Shown: positions 33,910 to 45,636, counted from the first letter of the stretch. The stretch: DNA of 64,000 nucleotides from Methylobacterium variabile (GCF_001043975.1 NZ_LABY01000059.1:1-64000); one strand, 5' to 3'. Notes: a model not told the origin generated them from the sequence alone. Made by a program: numbers and translations.

Positions 33910-35220
33910 TCAGGCCGACCGGAAGATCCGCTGCGCCTGCCGCTCGGCGGTGCGGATCGCGCTCTTCAGGTCCTCGCGGCCGGTGCAGTAGGAGGCGAAC
34001 ATGTCGACGACGACGAAGTCGGCGAGCACGGCGGCCACCTTCTCGCTCACCGGCGCGAGGCCGCCGGCGGCGAGGGTGCGGGTCGAGGCCTCGCCGAACA
34101 CCTTGTTCTTCGGGTCGGCGGTCCAGATCGGGTTGTTGGAATAGGCCTTCAGCGGATGGCAGAGATAGCCCTGCGACGCCTCAAGCCAGGAATTGTAGTT
34201 CTGGGCCTCGAGCGCGAAGGCCATGAAGGCCTTACAGGCGTTCGGCGCCTTGGTGTAGGTGTAGGCCAGGATCGGGAAGGCGAGCTGGAACTCGGTCGGC
34301 TTGCCGGACTTGCCGACCGGATAGGCGGCGTGGTCCATGTCCGCCGCGATCTCCTTCTTCTCGTTCTTGGCCGCGGCGTAGATCGAGATGCCGTTGTTGG
34401 TGAGGTAGAGGTCGCCCGACAGGAACGCCTTGTTGTTGGACGAGTCGTTCCACGACACCGTGCCGGGCACGAAGGTCTCGTAGAGCGCCTTGACGTATTC
34501 GAGCGCCTTGGCGGTCTCCGGCGAGTTGATGACGATCTTCTCGTTCGCGTCGACCAGGTAGGCGTCGTGCGACCACAGCGCCCAGTGGATCCACGAGTTG
34601 GCGTCGCCGGTGGCGTGCCCCAGCGCGAAGCCGGCCGGGGTGTTGTTCTTCTTCATCGCCTTGCACAGCTCCAAGAAGCCGGCATGGTCTTCCGGGAACT
34701 TGGTGAAGCCGGCCTTGTTCATGGCCGAGATGCGGTAGTTGAGGTAGCCGCCGTTGAACGCCATCGGGATGGCGATCCACTCGCCCTTGACCTTGCCGTA
34801 GGCTTCCGCCGCGGGCAGCCAGCCGCCGTACTTCTTGCCGAGGTAGTCCGCGACGTCGCCGACCTTGAGGCATTTCGACGGGAACAGGGCCGGGAACGAG
34901 TACAGGCCCCAGACCATGTCCGGCCCCTGGCCGGTATTGGCCGCGACCGAGGCCTTGGGCTGGATGTCGTCGAAGGACTCGCTCGTCACGCTCACCGGCA
35001 CGCCGGTCGCCTTGGTGAAGGCGTCGACGAGGCGCATGAAAGCCTCGTCCTCGGAGGGGATGAAGCGCTTCCAGCGCAGGAGCTTGAGCGAGGCGCCCTG
35101 TTCGGGCTTCCACTGGTTCTCCTGCGCCCAGGCGCGGGCGAAGCCCTCCAGGCCGGCCGCGGAGGCGAGGCCGAGGGCGGCGCCCCCCTTGAGGATCTGG
35201 CGACGGTCGAAGGCTGACAT
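33910..35220 (-). CDS. Sugar-type ABC transporter substrate-binding protein (Tat-exported)
   Basis: The protein is 436 residues, from an ATG with a GGGAGAG ribosome-binding site; an upstream codon would add 18 unlikely residues. The N-terminus 'MSAFDRRQILKGGAALGLASAAGLEGFARAWA' has a twin-arginine motif and an ALA-type cleavage site. The mature part is a type II extracellular binding protein ('FTKATGVPVSVTSESFDDIQPKASVAANTGQGPDMVWGLYSFP'), homologous to the binding proteins of CUT1 sugar importers. It captures the ligand in the periplasm for the two permeases downstream. Confidence 0.92.
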   Translation of the reverse strand: MSAFDRRQILKGGAALGLASAAGLEGFARAWAQENQWKPEQGASLKLLRWKRFIPSEDEAFMRLVDAFTKATGVPVSVTSESFDDIQPKASVAANTGQGPDMVWGLYSFPALFPSKCLKVGDVADYLGKKYGGWLPAAEAYGKVKGEWIAIPMAFNGGYLNYRISAMNKAGFTKFPEDHAGFLELCKAMKKNNTPAGFALGHATGDANSWIHWALWSHDAYLVDANEKIVINSPETAKALEYVKALYETFVPGTVSWNDSSNNKAFLSGDLYLTNNGISIYAAAKNEKKEIAADMDHAAYPVGKSGKPTEFQLAFPILAYTYTKAPNACKAFMAFALEAQNYNSWLEASQGYLCHPLKAYSNNPIWTADPKNKVFGEASTRTLAAGGLAPVSEKVAAVLADFVVVDMFASYCTGREDLKSAIRTAERQAQRIFRSA

Positions 35221-35309
35221 CGTGGCGTCTCTCCCGGGATGGTTTCGTGTCGTTGGGCAGTGTGGCCGGCCCACGGGACAGCGTCCCGCGGGCCGGCCGG
35301 AAACTTCGC

Positions 35310-36401
<1,092 letters not shown>

Positions 36402-36677
36402 CGGCTCCTCGTGTTCGTGTTCTAGTCAGGACAAGGCCGCGCGCGGCGCGCGGGCCGGAACGGCAGCGCTGCCACAGGCAGGCGACGAACACACGACAGG
36501 CGGGCCCTCGGTGGGGCGTCTGGCGCTCATGGGGGTGTTTCCTCAACCCGTAGAACGGGGCGGCCTGTCTTGCCGCCTCTCGTGTTGGCGGCCATCATCG
36601 GGCGCGCGGAGCGCAAGATCAAGCGCCTCCGCCATGCGCCCATCGTCGGATGCGCAAGAAACCACCGGGAGACAGGC

Positions 36678-37634
36678 TTGAAGTCCACAGACGTGCTGAT
36701 CATGCGGCTGATGATGCCGCTGGTGACCGACAGCCTGGAGAGGCTCTTCACCCTCCACCGCGGCGACAAGGCCGAGGACAAGGAGCGCTTCCTCGACGAG
36801 GTGGGCCCACGGATTCGCGGCATGGCGGTGAGCCACGTCCACGTGAACGATGCGCTCCTCGACCGGCTGCCGAAGCTCGAGATCGTCGCCAATTTCGGCG
36901 TCGGCTACGACACGATCGACGCCGCGGCCTGCGGGCGGCGCGGCGTGATGGTCACCAACACCCCGGACGTGCTGACGGACGAGGTGGCCGACCTCGCGGT
37001 CGGCCTGCTGCTCGCCACCGTGCGGCAGATCCCGCAGGTCGACCGCTACCTGCGCCAGGGCAAGTGGCTGGAGAAGCCCTATCCGCTCACCGGCACCCTG
37101 CGCGGGCGCACGGTCGGCATCCTCGGCCTCGGCCGCATCGGCCGGGCGATCGCCCACCGCCTCGTCGCCTTCGGGATGCCGATCGCCTATCACGGCCGCA
37201 CCCGGCAGGCGGACGTGCCCTACACCTACTATCCGTCGCTCCTCGAGATGGCGAAGGCCTGCGACGTGCTGATGGTGGTGGCGCCCGGCGGCCCCGAGAC
37301 CAAGAACATGATCGGCCGCGAGGTGCTGGAAGCGCTGGGGCCCGAGGGCGTGCTGATCAACGTCGCCCGCGGCACCCTGGTGGACGAGGACGCGCTGGCC
37401 GCGGCGCTCGCCGACGGCACGATCCAGAGCGCCGGCCTCGACGTCTTCGCCGACGAGCCGAAGGTTCCGGACGCCCTGATCGCCCAGGAGCACGCGGTCC
37501 TGTTGCCCCATGTCGGCTCGGCCTCGATTCACACGCGCAACGCAATGGGCCAGCTCGTCGTTGATAACCTGACCTCCTGGTTCCAGGGCAAGGGTCCGGT
37601 GACCCCCGTGGCCGAGACACCCTGGAAGGCCTGA
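36678..37634 (+). CDS. D-isomer-specific 2-hydroxyacid dehydrogenase (glyoxylate/hydroxypyruvate reductase-like)
   Basis: The protein is 318 residues from TTG 36678, which has a GGAGA site upstream and gives the family's usual length. It has 'NFGVGYDTIDAAACGRRGVMVTNTPDVLTDEVADLAVGLLLA', the NAD(P) motif 'GRTVGILGLGRIGRAIA', the catalytic Arg in 'LINVARGTLVDEDAL', Glu in 'VFADEPKVP' and His in 'LLPHVGSASIHTRNAM'. It reduces glyoxylate, hydroxypyruvate or a similar 2-keto acid. Divergent from the ABC importer, it could act on the imported sugar acid, but this is inference. Confidence 0.88.
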   Translation: MKSTDVLIMRLMMPLVTDSLERLFTLHRGDKAEDKERFLDEVGPRIRGMAVSHVHVNDALLDRLPKLEIVANFGVGYDTIDAAACGRRGVMVTNTPDVLTDEVADLAVGLLLATVRQIPQVDRYLRQGKWLEKPYPLTGTLRGRTVGILGLGRIGRAIAHRLVAFGMPIAYHGRTRQADVPYTYYPSLLEMAKACDVLMVVAPGGPETKNMIGREVLEALGPEGVLINVARGTLVDEDALAAALADGTIQSAGLDVFADEPKVPDALIAQEHAVLLPHVGSASIHTRNAMGQLVVDNLTSWFQGKGPVTPVAETPWKA

Positions 37635-37654
37635 CCCTACGAGAGACCCGAGCC

Positions 37655-38407
37655 ATGTGCCTGCGCCGCCTCCTCCCCGTCCTCGGTCTGGCGATCTGGG
37701 CGGGGGGCGCGGCGGCGCAGGATCTAGGCCCGCCCCGCGAGGCCGCCGGGGCGGCCGGGCCGTGGGAACTGGCCCTCGACGGCAGCTTCCGCCGCTGCGG
37801 CCTGATGCTGGCGGCGGAGGCCGGCCCGGTCGGCCAGGCCCTGCGATTTCCGGCCGGCTGCCGGCGGGCGCTCCCGGTGGTCAACGGCATCGCGGGCTGG
37901 CGCCGGGAGGGCGATCTGATCCAGTTCCTCGACCGGGAGGGCCAGCCGGTGCTGGCCTTCGCAGGCCCGGACGGCGAGGGCCCCCGCAGCGCCGAGGCCC
38001 CGAGCGGCGAGCGCTACAGCCTGGCCCAGGCCGGCGCGCGGCCGGCCGCCCCGGAGGCGCCGCTGGTGACGCCCGCGGCCCTGTCCTCCCCGCCGATCCC
38101 CCGCGACACCTGGGCCGGCGCCCCGGCGAGCGCGACCGCCGTCGCCGGCCTCTACACCCTCGACCGCTTCGTCGAGAAGGACGTCTGCCGGGTCGCGCTC
38201 AAGTCCGACGGCGCACAGGTGCAGGAGGGCTGCCGCGACCCGGGCCTCGCCCTGTTCGACCCCACGGCCTGGCACTACGATGCCGGGCGCCTCGTTCTCG
38301 TCGCGCGGCGCGGCCACAGCGTCGAGCTGATCCCGGTGGGGGAGGGGCGCTGGCGCCGCGACCCGGAGATCGGGACGACCTTCGTGCTGCGCCGGGTGGA
38401 GCCGTGA
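37655..38407 (+). CDS. Secreted protein with two AprI/Inh-type protease-inhibitor domains
   Basis: The protein is 250 residues. A signal peptide ends at about 'WAGGAAAQ'. Two similar beta-barrel-type domains follow: 'PWELALDGSFRRCGLMLAAEAGPVGQALRFPAGCRRALPVVNGIAGWRREGDLIQFLDREG' and 'GLYTLDRFVEKDVCRVALKSDGAQVQEGCRDPGLALFDPTAWHYDAGRLVLVARRG', each with a Cys pair. They match the AprI/Inh type of metalloprotease inhibitor, linked by a Pro/Ala segment. AprI protects the periplasm from serralysin-type proteases. Two copies in one chain are less usual. Confidence 0.7.
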   Translation: MCLRRLLPVLGLAIWAGGAAAQDLGPPREAAGAAGPWELALDGSFRRCGLMLAAEAGPVGQALRFPAGCRRALPVVNGIAGWRREGDLIQFLDREGQPVLAFAGPDGEGPRSAEAPSGERYSLAQAGARPAAPEAPLVTPAALSSPPIPRDTWAGAPASATAVAGLYTLDRFVEKDVCRVALKSDGAQVQEGCRDPGLALFDPTAWHYDAGRLVLVARRGHSVELIPVGEGRWRRDPEIGTTFVLRRVEP

Positions 38408-38462
38408 GCGAGCGGCTGCTCCCGCCTCTCTCCGCACCCCGAGGAGGGCGCATCGCGCGCCC

Positions 38463-40142
<1,680 letters not shown>

Positions 40143-40194
40143 GGGGGCGTCCCGTGCGGAGAGGGTGGACGCGCCGAACCCGTCGATACGAAAA

Positions 40195-40221
40195 AGCCCT
40201 CCCGCTCGGCACGGAAGGGCT
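40195..40221 (-). terminator. Rho-independent terminator in the MetRS-like leader
   Basis: On the minus strand AGCCCTTCC pairs with GGGAGGGCT across a 9-base loop and is followed by five T (40195-40191). It lies 53 bases before the start codon, so it would act as a premature terminator. Confidence 0.75.
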
Positions 40222-40258
40222 GGGTTCGGCGCTCTCGCCTGTCGCGCGCTGGCGCGCG

Positions 40259-40330
40259 TCACCCTCTCCGGCCGGACCTCGCGCGGTCGGGCCGGGTCAT
40301 TCGCAGGGTGATGGCGAAGAACGGGCGCAT
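40259..40330 (-). CDS. Possible leader peptide of the MetRS-like gene
   Basis: The 23-codon reading frame starts with ATG near the expected transcription start, so it would be translated leaderless. It encodes an Arg-rich peptide with two Met codons. Its TGA lies inside arm A of the leader structure, so a ribosome there would mask that arm. This geometry suits translation-linked attenuation, but the peptide is not obviously rich in a regulatory amino acid. Support is structural only. Confidence 0.4.
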   Translation of the reverse strand: MRPFFAITLRMTRPDRARSGRRG

Positions 40331-40336
40331 CAGGGA

Positions 40337-40365
40337 AAACTATCCTGCCGGCGGGGCGCGATCAA
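40337..40365 (-). promoter_or_regulatory. Promoter of the MetRS-like gene
   Basis: On the minus strand TTGATC (40360-40365) and TAGTTT (40337-40342) are separated by 17 bases. The transcript would start about at 40330, exactly where the leader reading frame begins. Confidence 0.55.
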
Positions 40366-40494
40366 GGAGGAGCCGGGCCCTTCGAGCGCCAGGTCTCTTC
40401 CCCGGCCGCGGCTGATCCTTGCTGCGATCCTTGCCAGGCCACCGGCCGGTGTCGGACAACCCGGCGACGATTCCCGCCCGACCAGGATCTTGCC

Positions 40495-41985
40495 ATGCAG
40501 GCCTACCGCGCCCTCGAAGCCACCTTCGCCCGCATCAGCGCCCTCGAGGACGCCTCCGGCATCCTCGGCTGGGATGCCCAGACGCTGATGCCGGACGGGG
40601 CGGCGGAGGGGCGCGGCGACCAGATCGCGGTGCTGCGCGGCCTCGCCCACGACCTCCTGACCGATCCCGCCACCGCCGACCGCCTCGCCGCGGCCGCCGA
40701 CGAGGACGGTCTCGACGACTGGCAGCGGGCGAACCTCGCCGAGATGCGCCGCGCCTACATCCACGCCGCCGCGGTGCCGCGCGACCTCGTCGAGGCGAGT
40801 TCGCGGGCGGTGTCGCGGGCCGAGATGACTTGGCGCGAGGCCCGCCGCACGGCCGATTTCGCCCTCCTGAGGCCGGACCTCGCCGAGGTGCTGCGGCTCC
40901 AGCGCGAGATCGGCCGGGCGAAGGGAGAGCGCTTGAGCCTCTCCCCCTACGACGCGCTCCTCGACAGCTACGACCCGGGCCTGCGCCAGGCCGACATCGA
41001 CCCGCTCTTCTCGGTGCTCGAGGCCGAGCTGCCGGACCTGATCGCCGCGGCGCGGGCGCGCCAGGAGGCGGCGGGACCCGCACCCGTGGCGGCGGGGCCG
41101 TTTCCGGTCGAGGCCCAGCGCCAGGTCGGGCTCGCCCTGATGCGGGCGGCGGGGTTCGACTTCGCCCGCGGCCGCCTCGACGTCAGCCTGCACCCGTTCT
41201 GCGGCGGTGCGACCGACGACGTGCGCATCACCACCCGATACGACGAGACCGACTTCGCCCGCGCCCTGATGGGCGTGCTGCACGAGACCGGCCACGCCCT
41301 CTACGAGCAGGGCCGCCCCGCCGCCTGGCGCCGCCAGCCCGTGGGCGCCGCCCGGGGCATGAGCCTGCACGAGAGCCAGTCGCTCACCCTGGAGATGCAG
41401 GCCGGCCGCAGCCGCGACTTCGTCGCCTACCTCGCACCGCTGGTGCGGGAGGCCTTCGGCGGCACCGGGCCGGCCTGGGAGGCCGACGCCCTCTACCGCA
41501 ACTACACCCGGGTCGAGCCCGGCTTCATCCGGGTCGACGCCGACGAGGTGACGTACCCGGCCCACATCCTGCTGCGCTACCGCCTCGAGCGGGCGCTGAT
41601 CCGGGGCGAGATGGAGATCGACGACCTGCCGGGGGCGTTCAACGACGGCATGCACCGGCTCCTCGGCCTCAGCGTGCCGGACGACGCCCGGGGCTGCCTG
41701 CAGGACATCCACTGGCCCGGCGGCGCCTGGGGCTACTTCCCGACCTACACCCTCGGGGCGATGATGGCCGCCCAGCTGTTCGAGGCCGCCTGCGCGGCGG
41801 AACCAGACCTGCGCCCCGGCCTCGCCCGGGGCGATTTCGCGCCGCTCGTCGGCTGGCTGCGCGCGAACGTGCACCAGAAGGGCAGCGCGCTCGGCACGCA
41901 GGAGATCCTGACGCTGGCGACCGGGCGGCCGCTCTCGGCCGACATCTTCCTCGGCCATCTGCGCCGGCGCTACCTCGATGCATGA
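40495..41985 (+). CDS. M32-family metallocarboxypeptidase (Taq-type)
   Basis: This 496-residue protein is full length for M32. It has the zinc site 'MGVLHETGHALYEQG' (HExxH), 'SLHESQSLTLEMQAGRS' with the downstream Glu ligand region, and 'GLRQADIDPLFSVLEAELPDLI' and 'QDIHWPGGAWGYFPTYTLGAMMAAQLFEAA' blocks typical of the family. It removes C-terminal residues from peptides in the cytoplasm. It is a single gene diverging from the MetRS-like unit. Confidence 0.94.
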   Translation: MQAYRALEATFARISALEDASGILGWDAQTLMPDGAAEGRGDQIAVLRGLAHDLLTDPATADRLAAAADEDGLDDWQRANLAEMRRAYIHAAAVPRDLVEASSRAVSRAEMTWREARRTADFALLRPDLAEVLRLQREIGRAKGERLSLSPYDALLDSYDPGLRQADIDPLFSVLEAELPDLIAAARARQEAAGPAPVAAGPFPVEAQRQVGLALMRAAGFDFARGRLDVSLHPFCGGATDDVRITTRYDETDFARALMGVLHETGHALYEQGRPAAWRRQPVGAARGMSLHESQSLTLEMQAGRSRDFVAYLAPLVREAFGGTGPAWEADALYRNYTRVEPGFIRVDADEVTYPAHILLRYRLERALIRGEMEIDDLPGAFNDGMHRLLGLSVPDDARGCLQDIHWPGGAWGYFPTYTLGAMMAAQLFEAACAAEPDLRPGLARGDFAPLVGWLRANVHQKGSALGTQEILTLATGRPLSADIFLGHLRRRYLDA

Positions 41986-42207
41986 AGTTCGACTTGAAGA
42001 TTAGGAATAAATTGCTAATCAAAGATCTGTGCGGGGCGATAATAAGCAAATCTTCGCACCGATCTTCGCGCCTTCGCACAATTCAGCGGCAAATTGGTCG
42101 GAAAATACATGAATTCGTCATATTGATGCTTAGACGGCTTCATTTAAGGCCGCGTAAGGTTCTGTCGTCGTAGAGGCGCGGCATCAGAACAATTCCCGGT
42201 GCGTCCC
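41986..42207. other. AT-rich gap before the chemoreceptor gene
   Basis: Base composition drops sharply here. One basic 63-codon frame (41982-42173) overlaps the previous stop (ATGA) but has no homology signs and is not annotated. No promoter motif with good spacing was found. Confidence 0.4.
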
Positions 42208-43887
42208 ATGCGCTTCACCCTGGGCAAGAAGCTCGGCATCGTCGTCGGGCTGCCGATCCTCGTCGCGGCCGGCATCGCCGCTTTCGCGATCTCCCTCTCG
42301 CACAACGAGCAGCGACGCGCGGGCGCCGTGGAGGCGGCCTGGGAGGCGGCCCTGCACACCCGCACCCTGGCCCAGCTCATCGAGCACGTCGTGGTCACGG
42401 TGCAGGCCCTGGTGGCGGCCGAGGACGTGGCCGAGGCCAAGCAGCGCTTCGGGGCGCTGCGCGGGGCGCTCGAGGCGCTCGAGGCGGAGCGCCCGGCCTT
42501 CTTCGCCGCGCTCGGACCCTACCTCGACGAGGGCGAGGCGAGGGCGCTGTCGCTCACCTTGCAGGAATTCCTGGCCTACCAGCGCGACACCGCCGAGCTC
42601 GGCCAGACCCTGTCGCCCAAGGCGGCCCAGATCCAGGCTGCCGACGAGGCGACGATCCGGAGCCGAGAGCGGATGGTGGCCCGGATCCTCACGCTCGGCG
42701 ACGCGGTGCTCGAGCGCCTCCAGTCCGAGCGCGAGGCCGTGCGGCAGGCGCGCCGCCAGGAGGCGGTGGCCCTGGTCGCGGTGCCGGTCCTCGGGCTCAT
42801 CCTCGCGGTCGCCGGCGCCCTCTGGGTGAGCCTGTCGCAGGTGCGCCGTCCGCTCCATCGCCTGCGCGGCACGATGCAGGCCCTCACCGCGGGGGACCTC
42901 GCGGTCGCCGTGCCCTTCACCCGGCGCCGCGACGAGATCGGCGAGATGGCCGCCTCGCTCGCGGTGTTCCAGGCCGCCCTGCGCGAGCAGGCGGCGGCGC
43001 AGGCGGTCGAGCGGGCCCGCGCCGGGGTCGAGCTGCGGCGGGCCGAGCGGCTGGAGGAGGCCTGCCGGGCCTTCGAGGCCCGCGCGTCGCAGGCGGCCGA
43101 GGCGCTCAACGCCTCGACCCGCGAGATGGAGCTCACCGCCGACGTGCTGTCACGGGCGGCCCACGAGGTCGAGCAGCAATCCGGCGCGGTCACCGGGGCC
43201 TCCGGCGTCGCTGCCCAGGCGGTCGACGCGGTCGAGGGCGCGTTCCGGCACTTCGCCCAATCCGCCGCCGGCGTCGGCGGCCGGGTCGGCCGGGCGAGCG
43301 AGATGGCGAGCGCGACCCTGGCGCGCAGCCAAGCCACCGCCGCCACGGTGCAGCGCCTGGTGAGCGCATCGGGCGAGATCGGCGAGGCGGCGGACCTGAT
43401 CTCGTCCATCGCCGGGCAGACCAACCTGCTCGCGCTCAATGCCACCATCGAGGCGGCCCGGGCCGGCACCGCCGGCAAGGGATTCGCGGTCGTCGCCGCC
43501 GAGGTCAAGGCCCTCGCCGGCCAGACCGCGGCCGCGACCGACCGCATCGCCGCCCAGATCGCCGCGATCCAGGGCGCGACCCGGCACACCGCCCAGGAGA
43601 TCGGGACGATCATCGAGGCGGTCGCCGAGACGAGCCGCCTCGCCGACGAGATCCGCGGCGCGATGCAGGACCAGGAGGCGACGAGCGCCGGCATCGGCCG
43701 CAACATCGACCGCGCCAGCGCCGAGGCCCGCAGCGTCGCGGCGAGCATCGACCAGGTCCGGGCCGCCTCCCTGGCGAGCGCCGCCCAGTCGGATCAGGTC
43801 CGCGCCGTCGCCGAGGTGCTGGCGCAGAACTCCGCCCTGCTGGCGGAGTCGGTCACGGCCTTCCTGGGCGAGGTCCGGGCGGCGTGA
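42208..43887 (+). CDS. Methyl-accepting chemotaxis protein
   Basis: The protein is 559 residues from ATG 42208; GTG 42199 would add three. Membrane segments lie at about 8-29 and 187-208, enclosing a helical periplasmic sensor of about 155 residues. Then come a HAMP domain ('[40 protein letters not shown]'), a coiled region and the signalling tip ('[43 protein letters not shown]'), which contacts CheA and CheW. There is no NWETF-type end, so CheR/CheB tethering is absent. The ligand is unknown. No che genes are nearby. Confidence 0.93.
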   Translation: MRFTLGKKLGIVVGLPILVAAGIAAFAISLSHNEQRRAGAVEAAWEAALHTRTLAQLIEHVVVTVQALVAAEDVAEAKQRFGALRGALEALEAERPAFFAALGPYLDEGEARALSLTLQEFLAYQRDTAELGQTLSPKAAQIQAADEATIRSRERMVARILTLGDAVLERLQSEREAVRQARRQEAVALVAVPVLGLILAVAGALWVSLSQVRRPLHRLRGTMQALTAGDLAVAVPFTRRRDEIGEMAASLAVFQAALREQAAAQAVERARAGVELRRAERLEEACRAFEARASQAAEALNASTREMELTADVLSRAAHEVEQQSGAVTGASGVAAQAVDAVEGAFRHFAQSAAGVGGRVGRASEMASATLARSQATAATVQRLVSASGEIGEAADLISSIAGQTNLLALNATIEAARAGTAGKGFAVVAAEVKALAGQTAAATDRIAAQIAAIQGATRHTAQEIGTIIEAVAETSRLADEIRGAMQDQEATSAGIGRNIDRASAEARSVAASIDQVRAASLASAAQSDQVRAVAEVLAQNSALLAESVTAFLGEVRAA

Positions 43888-43985
43888 GGTTCGGATCGCG
43901 CCCCGTCACCGCCGCTTACTCCCGGCGGGTCCGGGCTCTCTCGCGTTCCCGGTGAGCGCGGAGCGACGTTGAGCGCCCGGAGCCC

Positions 43986-44777
43986 TCAGGCCGCCGCCCG
44001 CAGGCCGCCCTCGTCGGGCCCGACCACGCGGACCGGCTCGCCCGGGCGGGCGAGCAGGGTTCCGCCCTTCGGCACCTCGGCCCAGCCGGCGCGGCGGCCG
44101 TCGATCGGCTCGGAGACCACCGCGAGGCCGGTGCCGGTCTCGCGCCAGTACAGGCTCGGCGGGCGGCCGTCGCAGGCCCAGCGGTAGGCGGTGAGGCTCT
44201 CGCCGTCGGTGAGCACGGCAGTGAAGCGCAGGGGCTCGTCCACCCCGGCCTCGCGCATCAGGGTGCGGGCGGCCGCCAGGCTTGCCGCCATGGCGCCGAC
44301 CGGGTCCTGGTCGAGGCCGTGCGCGAGGGCGAGGAGGAAGAGGGCCTCCGAATCGGTGGTGCCCTGGCGCGCCTCGTACAGGGCGTCCGGGATCAGCGCC
44401 TCGAGCCGCCGGCGGATGCGCGGATACCCGCCGATCTGGCCGTTATGCATGAACAGGTGGCGGCCATGGGCGAAGGGGTGGCAGTTCGCCCGGGTGGTCG
44501 CGGTGCCGGTCGAGGCGCGGACATGGGCGAAGAAGGTGCGGGCGCGGATCTGCTGCGAGAGGCTGCGCAGGTTCTCGTCGGACCAGGCCGGCCGCACGTC
44601 GCGGTAGAGGCCCGGCTCCGGCCGCTCGCCGTACCAGCCGATACCGAACCCGTCGCCGTTGGTTTCGGTCTGGGCCTCCGCGGCGTGCAGCGACTGGTGC
44701 ACCAGGGAGTGGGTCGGCGCGCAGACCAGCTCGTCGAGATAAACCGGGTCGCCGTGGTAGGCGAGGAAGCGGCACAT
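43986..44777 (-). CDS. Class II glutamine amidotransferase (YafJ-like)
   Basis: The protein is 263 residues from an ATG with a GGGAGG site; it begins 'MCRFLAYHGDPVYLDELV', so removal of Met exposes Cys as the N-terminal nucleophile. It has 'ETNGDGFGIGWYG', 'FFAHVRASTGTATTRANCHPF' and 'LFMHNGQIGGY', the glutaminase-site blocks of GATase class II proteins of YafJ type. It hydrolyses glutamine-like amides; EgtC-type paralogues act on gamma-glutamyl intermediates. The partner or substrate is unknown; it is a single gene. Confidence 0.88.
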   Translation of the reverse strand: MCRFLAYHGDPVYLDELVCAPTHSLVHQSLHAAEAQTETNGDGFGIGWYGERPEPGLYRDVRPAWSDENLRSLSQQIRARTFFAHVRASTGTATTRANCHPFAHGRHLFMHNGQIGGYPRIRRRLEALIPDALYEARQGTTDSEALFLLALAHGLDQDPVGAMAASLAAARTLMREAGVDEPLRFTAVLTDGESLTAYRWACDGRPPSLYWRETGTGLAVVSEPIDGRRAGWAEVPKGGTLLARPGEPVRVVGPDEGGLRAAA

Positions 44778-45216
44778 CGGCTCTTCACCTCCCGCGGCGG
44801 ATGCCGGTCCCGCCCCGGGCCGTGCCTCGTCCGCCGCCGTCATCGGACGGTAACATTCTCCTCATCACGGTGAACAGCTCGTTAATGCACCGCAGCATGC
44901 CCAACGCGCGGGCAGGGGCCCGGCTTGCGCCCGGTGCATTCGCCGTCGCCGGACGTATAGACCTTTTGCCGGGATCAATGTCAGGATTGAACCGTTGATG
45001 CTCGCGCAGGCGTGTTCGCGTAGCCGGCTTGCGTCCGCCGTCCCGGCACACGATCCGCGCCGGGCCCGATCCCCGCTCCGTTGATTCCGCCCGCCCCGCT
45101 TCGCGCATCGGGGCGATCGGGCGATTCGCCGGGCCGCCGATCGATCCAGCGTCCATCCCGAGCCCTCGCGCGCATCCGGGAACTAACAAGACTCGAGAAA
45201 TACGACAGGAGGCTTC
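44778..45216. other. Divergent promoter region without a gene
   Basis: This gap of about 440 bases lies between the divergent glutamine amidotransferase and response-regulator genes. It contains short AT-richer patches but no consensus sigma factor site with good spacing and no RNA gene was recognised. A strong AGGAGG ribosome-binding site for the response regulator is at 45207-45212. Confidence 0.5.
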
Positions 45217-45600
45217 ATGGGCAGAGCAGCACCCACCGCTCCGATCGCCGTCGTGGTGGAGGACGATGAATCCGTTCGGGACTTCGCCGCGGCGATCCTG
45301 GAGGAGACCGATCTCGACGTGATCGCCTGCGACAGCGCCGCCGACGCGCTCGCGGTGATGCGCGAGCACGGCTCCGAGGTCGCGCTGCTGTTCACGGAGA
45401 TGCAGCTCTCGGGCGAGATGGACGGCGCCACCCTCGCCCGCACGGTGGAGCGGGACTGGCCCGACGTGCGCCTGGTGGTGACGTCCCGGCCGGGAGCTCC
45501 CCAGGCCGTGCCGGATCACGCCGTCTACATGCAGAAGCCCTGGCGGCCCCTCGACGTGCTGCTCGAGGCCGAGCGGGCGACCTTCGCCGCCGCAGCCTGA
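45217..45600 (+). CDS. Single-domain response regulator with Glu at the phosphoacceptor position
   Basis: The protein is 127 residues with an AGGAGG site. It is a receiver domain only: acidic pocket 'VEDDE' (Glu15-Asp17), switch Thr89 in 'VVTSRPG', and conserved Lys107 in 'QKPW'. The phosphoacceptor block reads 'LLFTEMQLSG', so the expected Asp is Glu61. Asp-to-Glu changes often mimic phosphorylation, so it may be constitutively active or unphosphorylated. No kinase gene is adjacent. Another possible acceptor Asp is not seen in this block. Confidence 0.9.
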   Translation: MGRAAPTAPIAVVVEDDESVRDFAAAILEETDLDVIACDSAADALAVMREHGSEVALLFTEMQLSGEMDGATLARTVERDWPDVRLVVTSRPGAPQAVPDHAVYMQKPWRPLDVLLEAERATFAAAA

Positions 45601-45605
45601 AACGC

Positions 45606-45636
45606 GAAAAGCCCGCACGCCTCGCGGCGTCGGGCT
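45606..45636 (-). terminator. Terminator of rpsU
   Basis: On the minus strand a hairpin pairs AGCCCG-ACGCC with GGCGT-G-CGGGCT (loop GCGA, one bulged base) and is followed by TTTT. It sits 53 bases beyond the rpsU stop. It may also end the converging response-regulator transcript, without a T-run on that side. Confidence 0.8.

Larger units (their letters stand above)
40143..40330 (-). promoter_or_regulatory. Structured, terminator-containing leader of the MetRS-like gene
   Basis: On the minus strand the leader holds, in order: a 23-codon reading frame (40330 to 40259), arm A (40270-40254), hairpins CGCGCG-CCAG-CGCGCG and GGCG-AGAG-CGCC, arm B CGCCGAACCC (40231-40222), a 9-bp terminator stem (40221-40195) followed by TTTTT, arm B' GGGTTCGGCG (40181-40172) and arm A' (40174-40157). 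B pairs perfectly with B' over 10 bp, and A with A' over about 17 bp with one bulge. Arm B also shares bases with the GGCG/CGCC hairpin. It looks like an attenuator. No known riboswitch class was recognised. Confidence 0.65.

Noticed and set aside
42145-42165. TTTAAGGCCGCGTAAGG before the chemoreceptor as a CtrA box
   Set aside because: The second half-site is misplaced and mismatched.
41982-42173. 63-codon basic frame after the M32 peptidase
   Set aside because: Overlap by ATGA is suggestive, but the composition follows the AT-rich patch and there is no ribosome-binding site or known family.
45020-45183. GGAAC before the response regulator as a general-stress (EcfG) promoter
   Set aside because: No CGTT follows at 16-17 bases.
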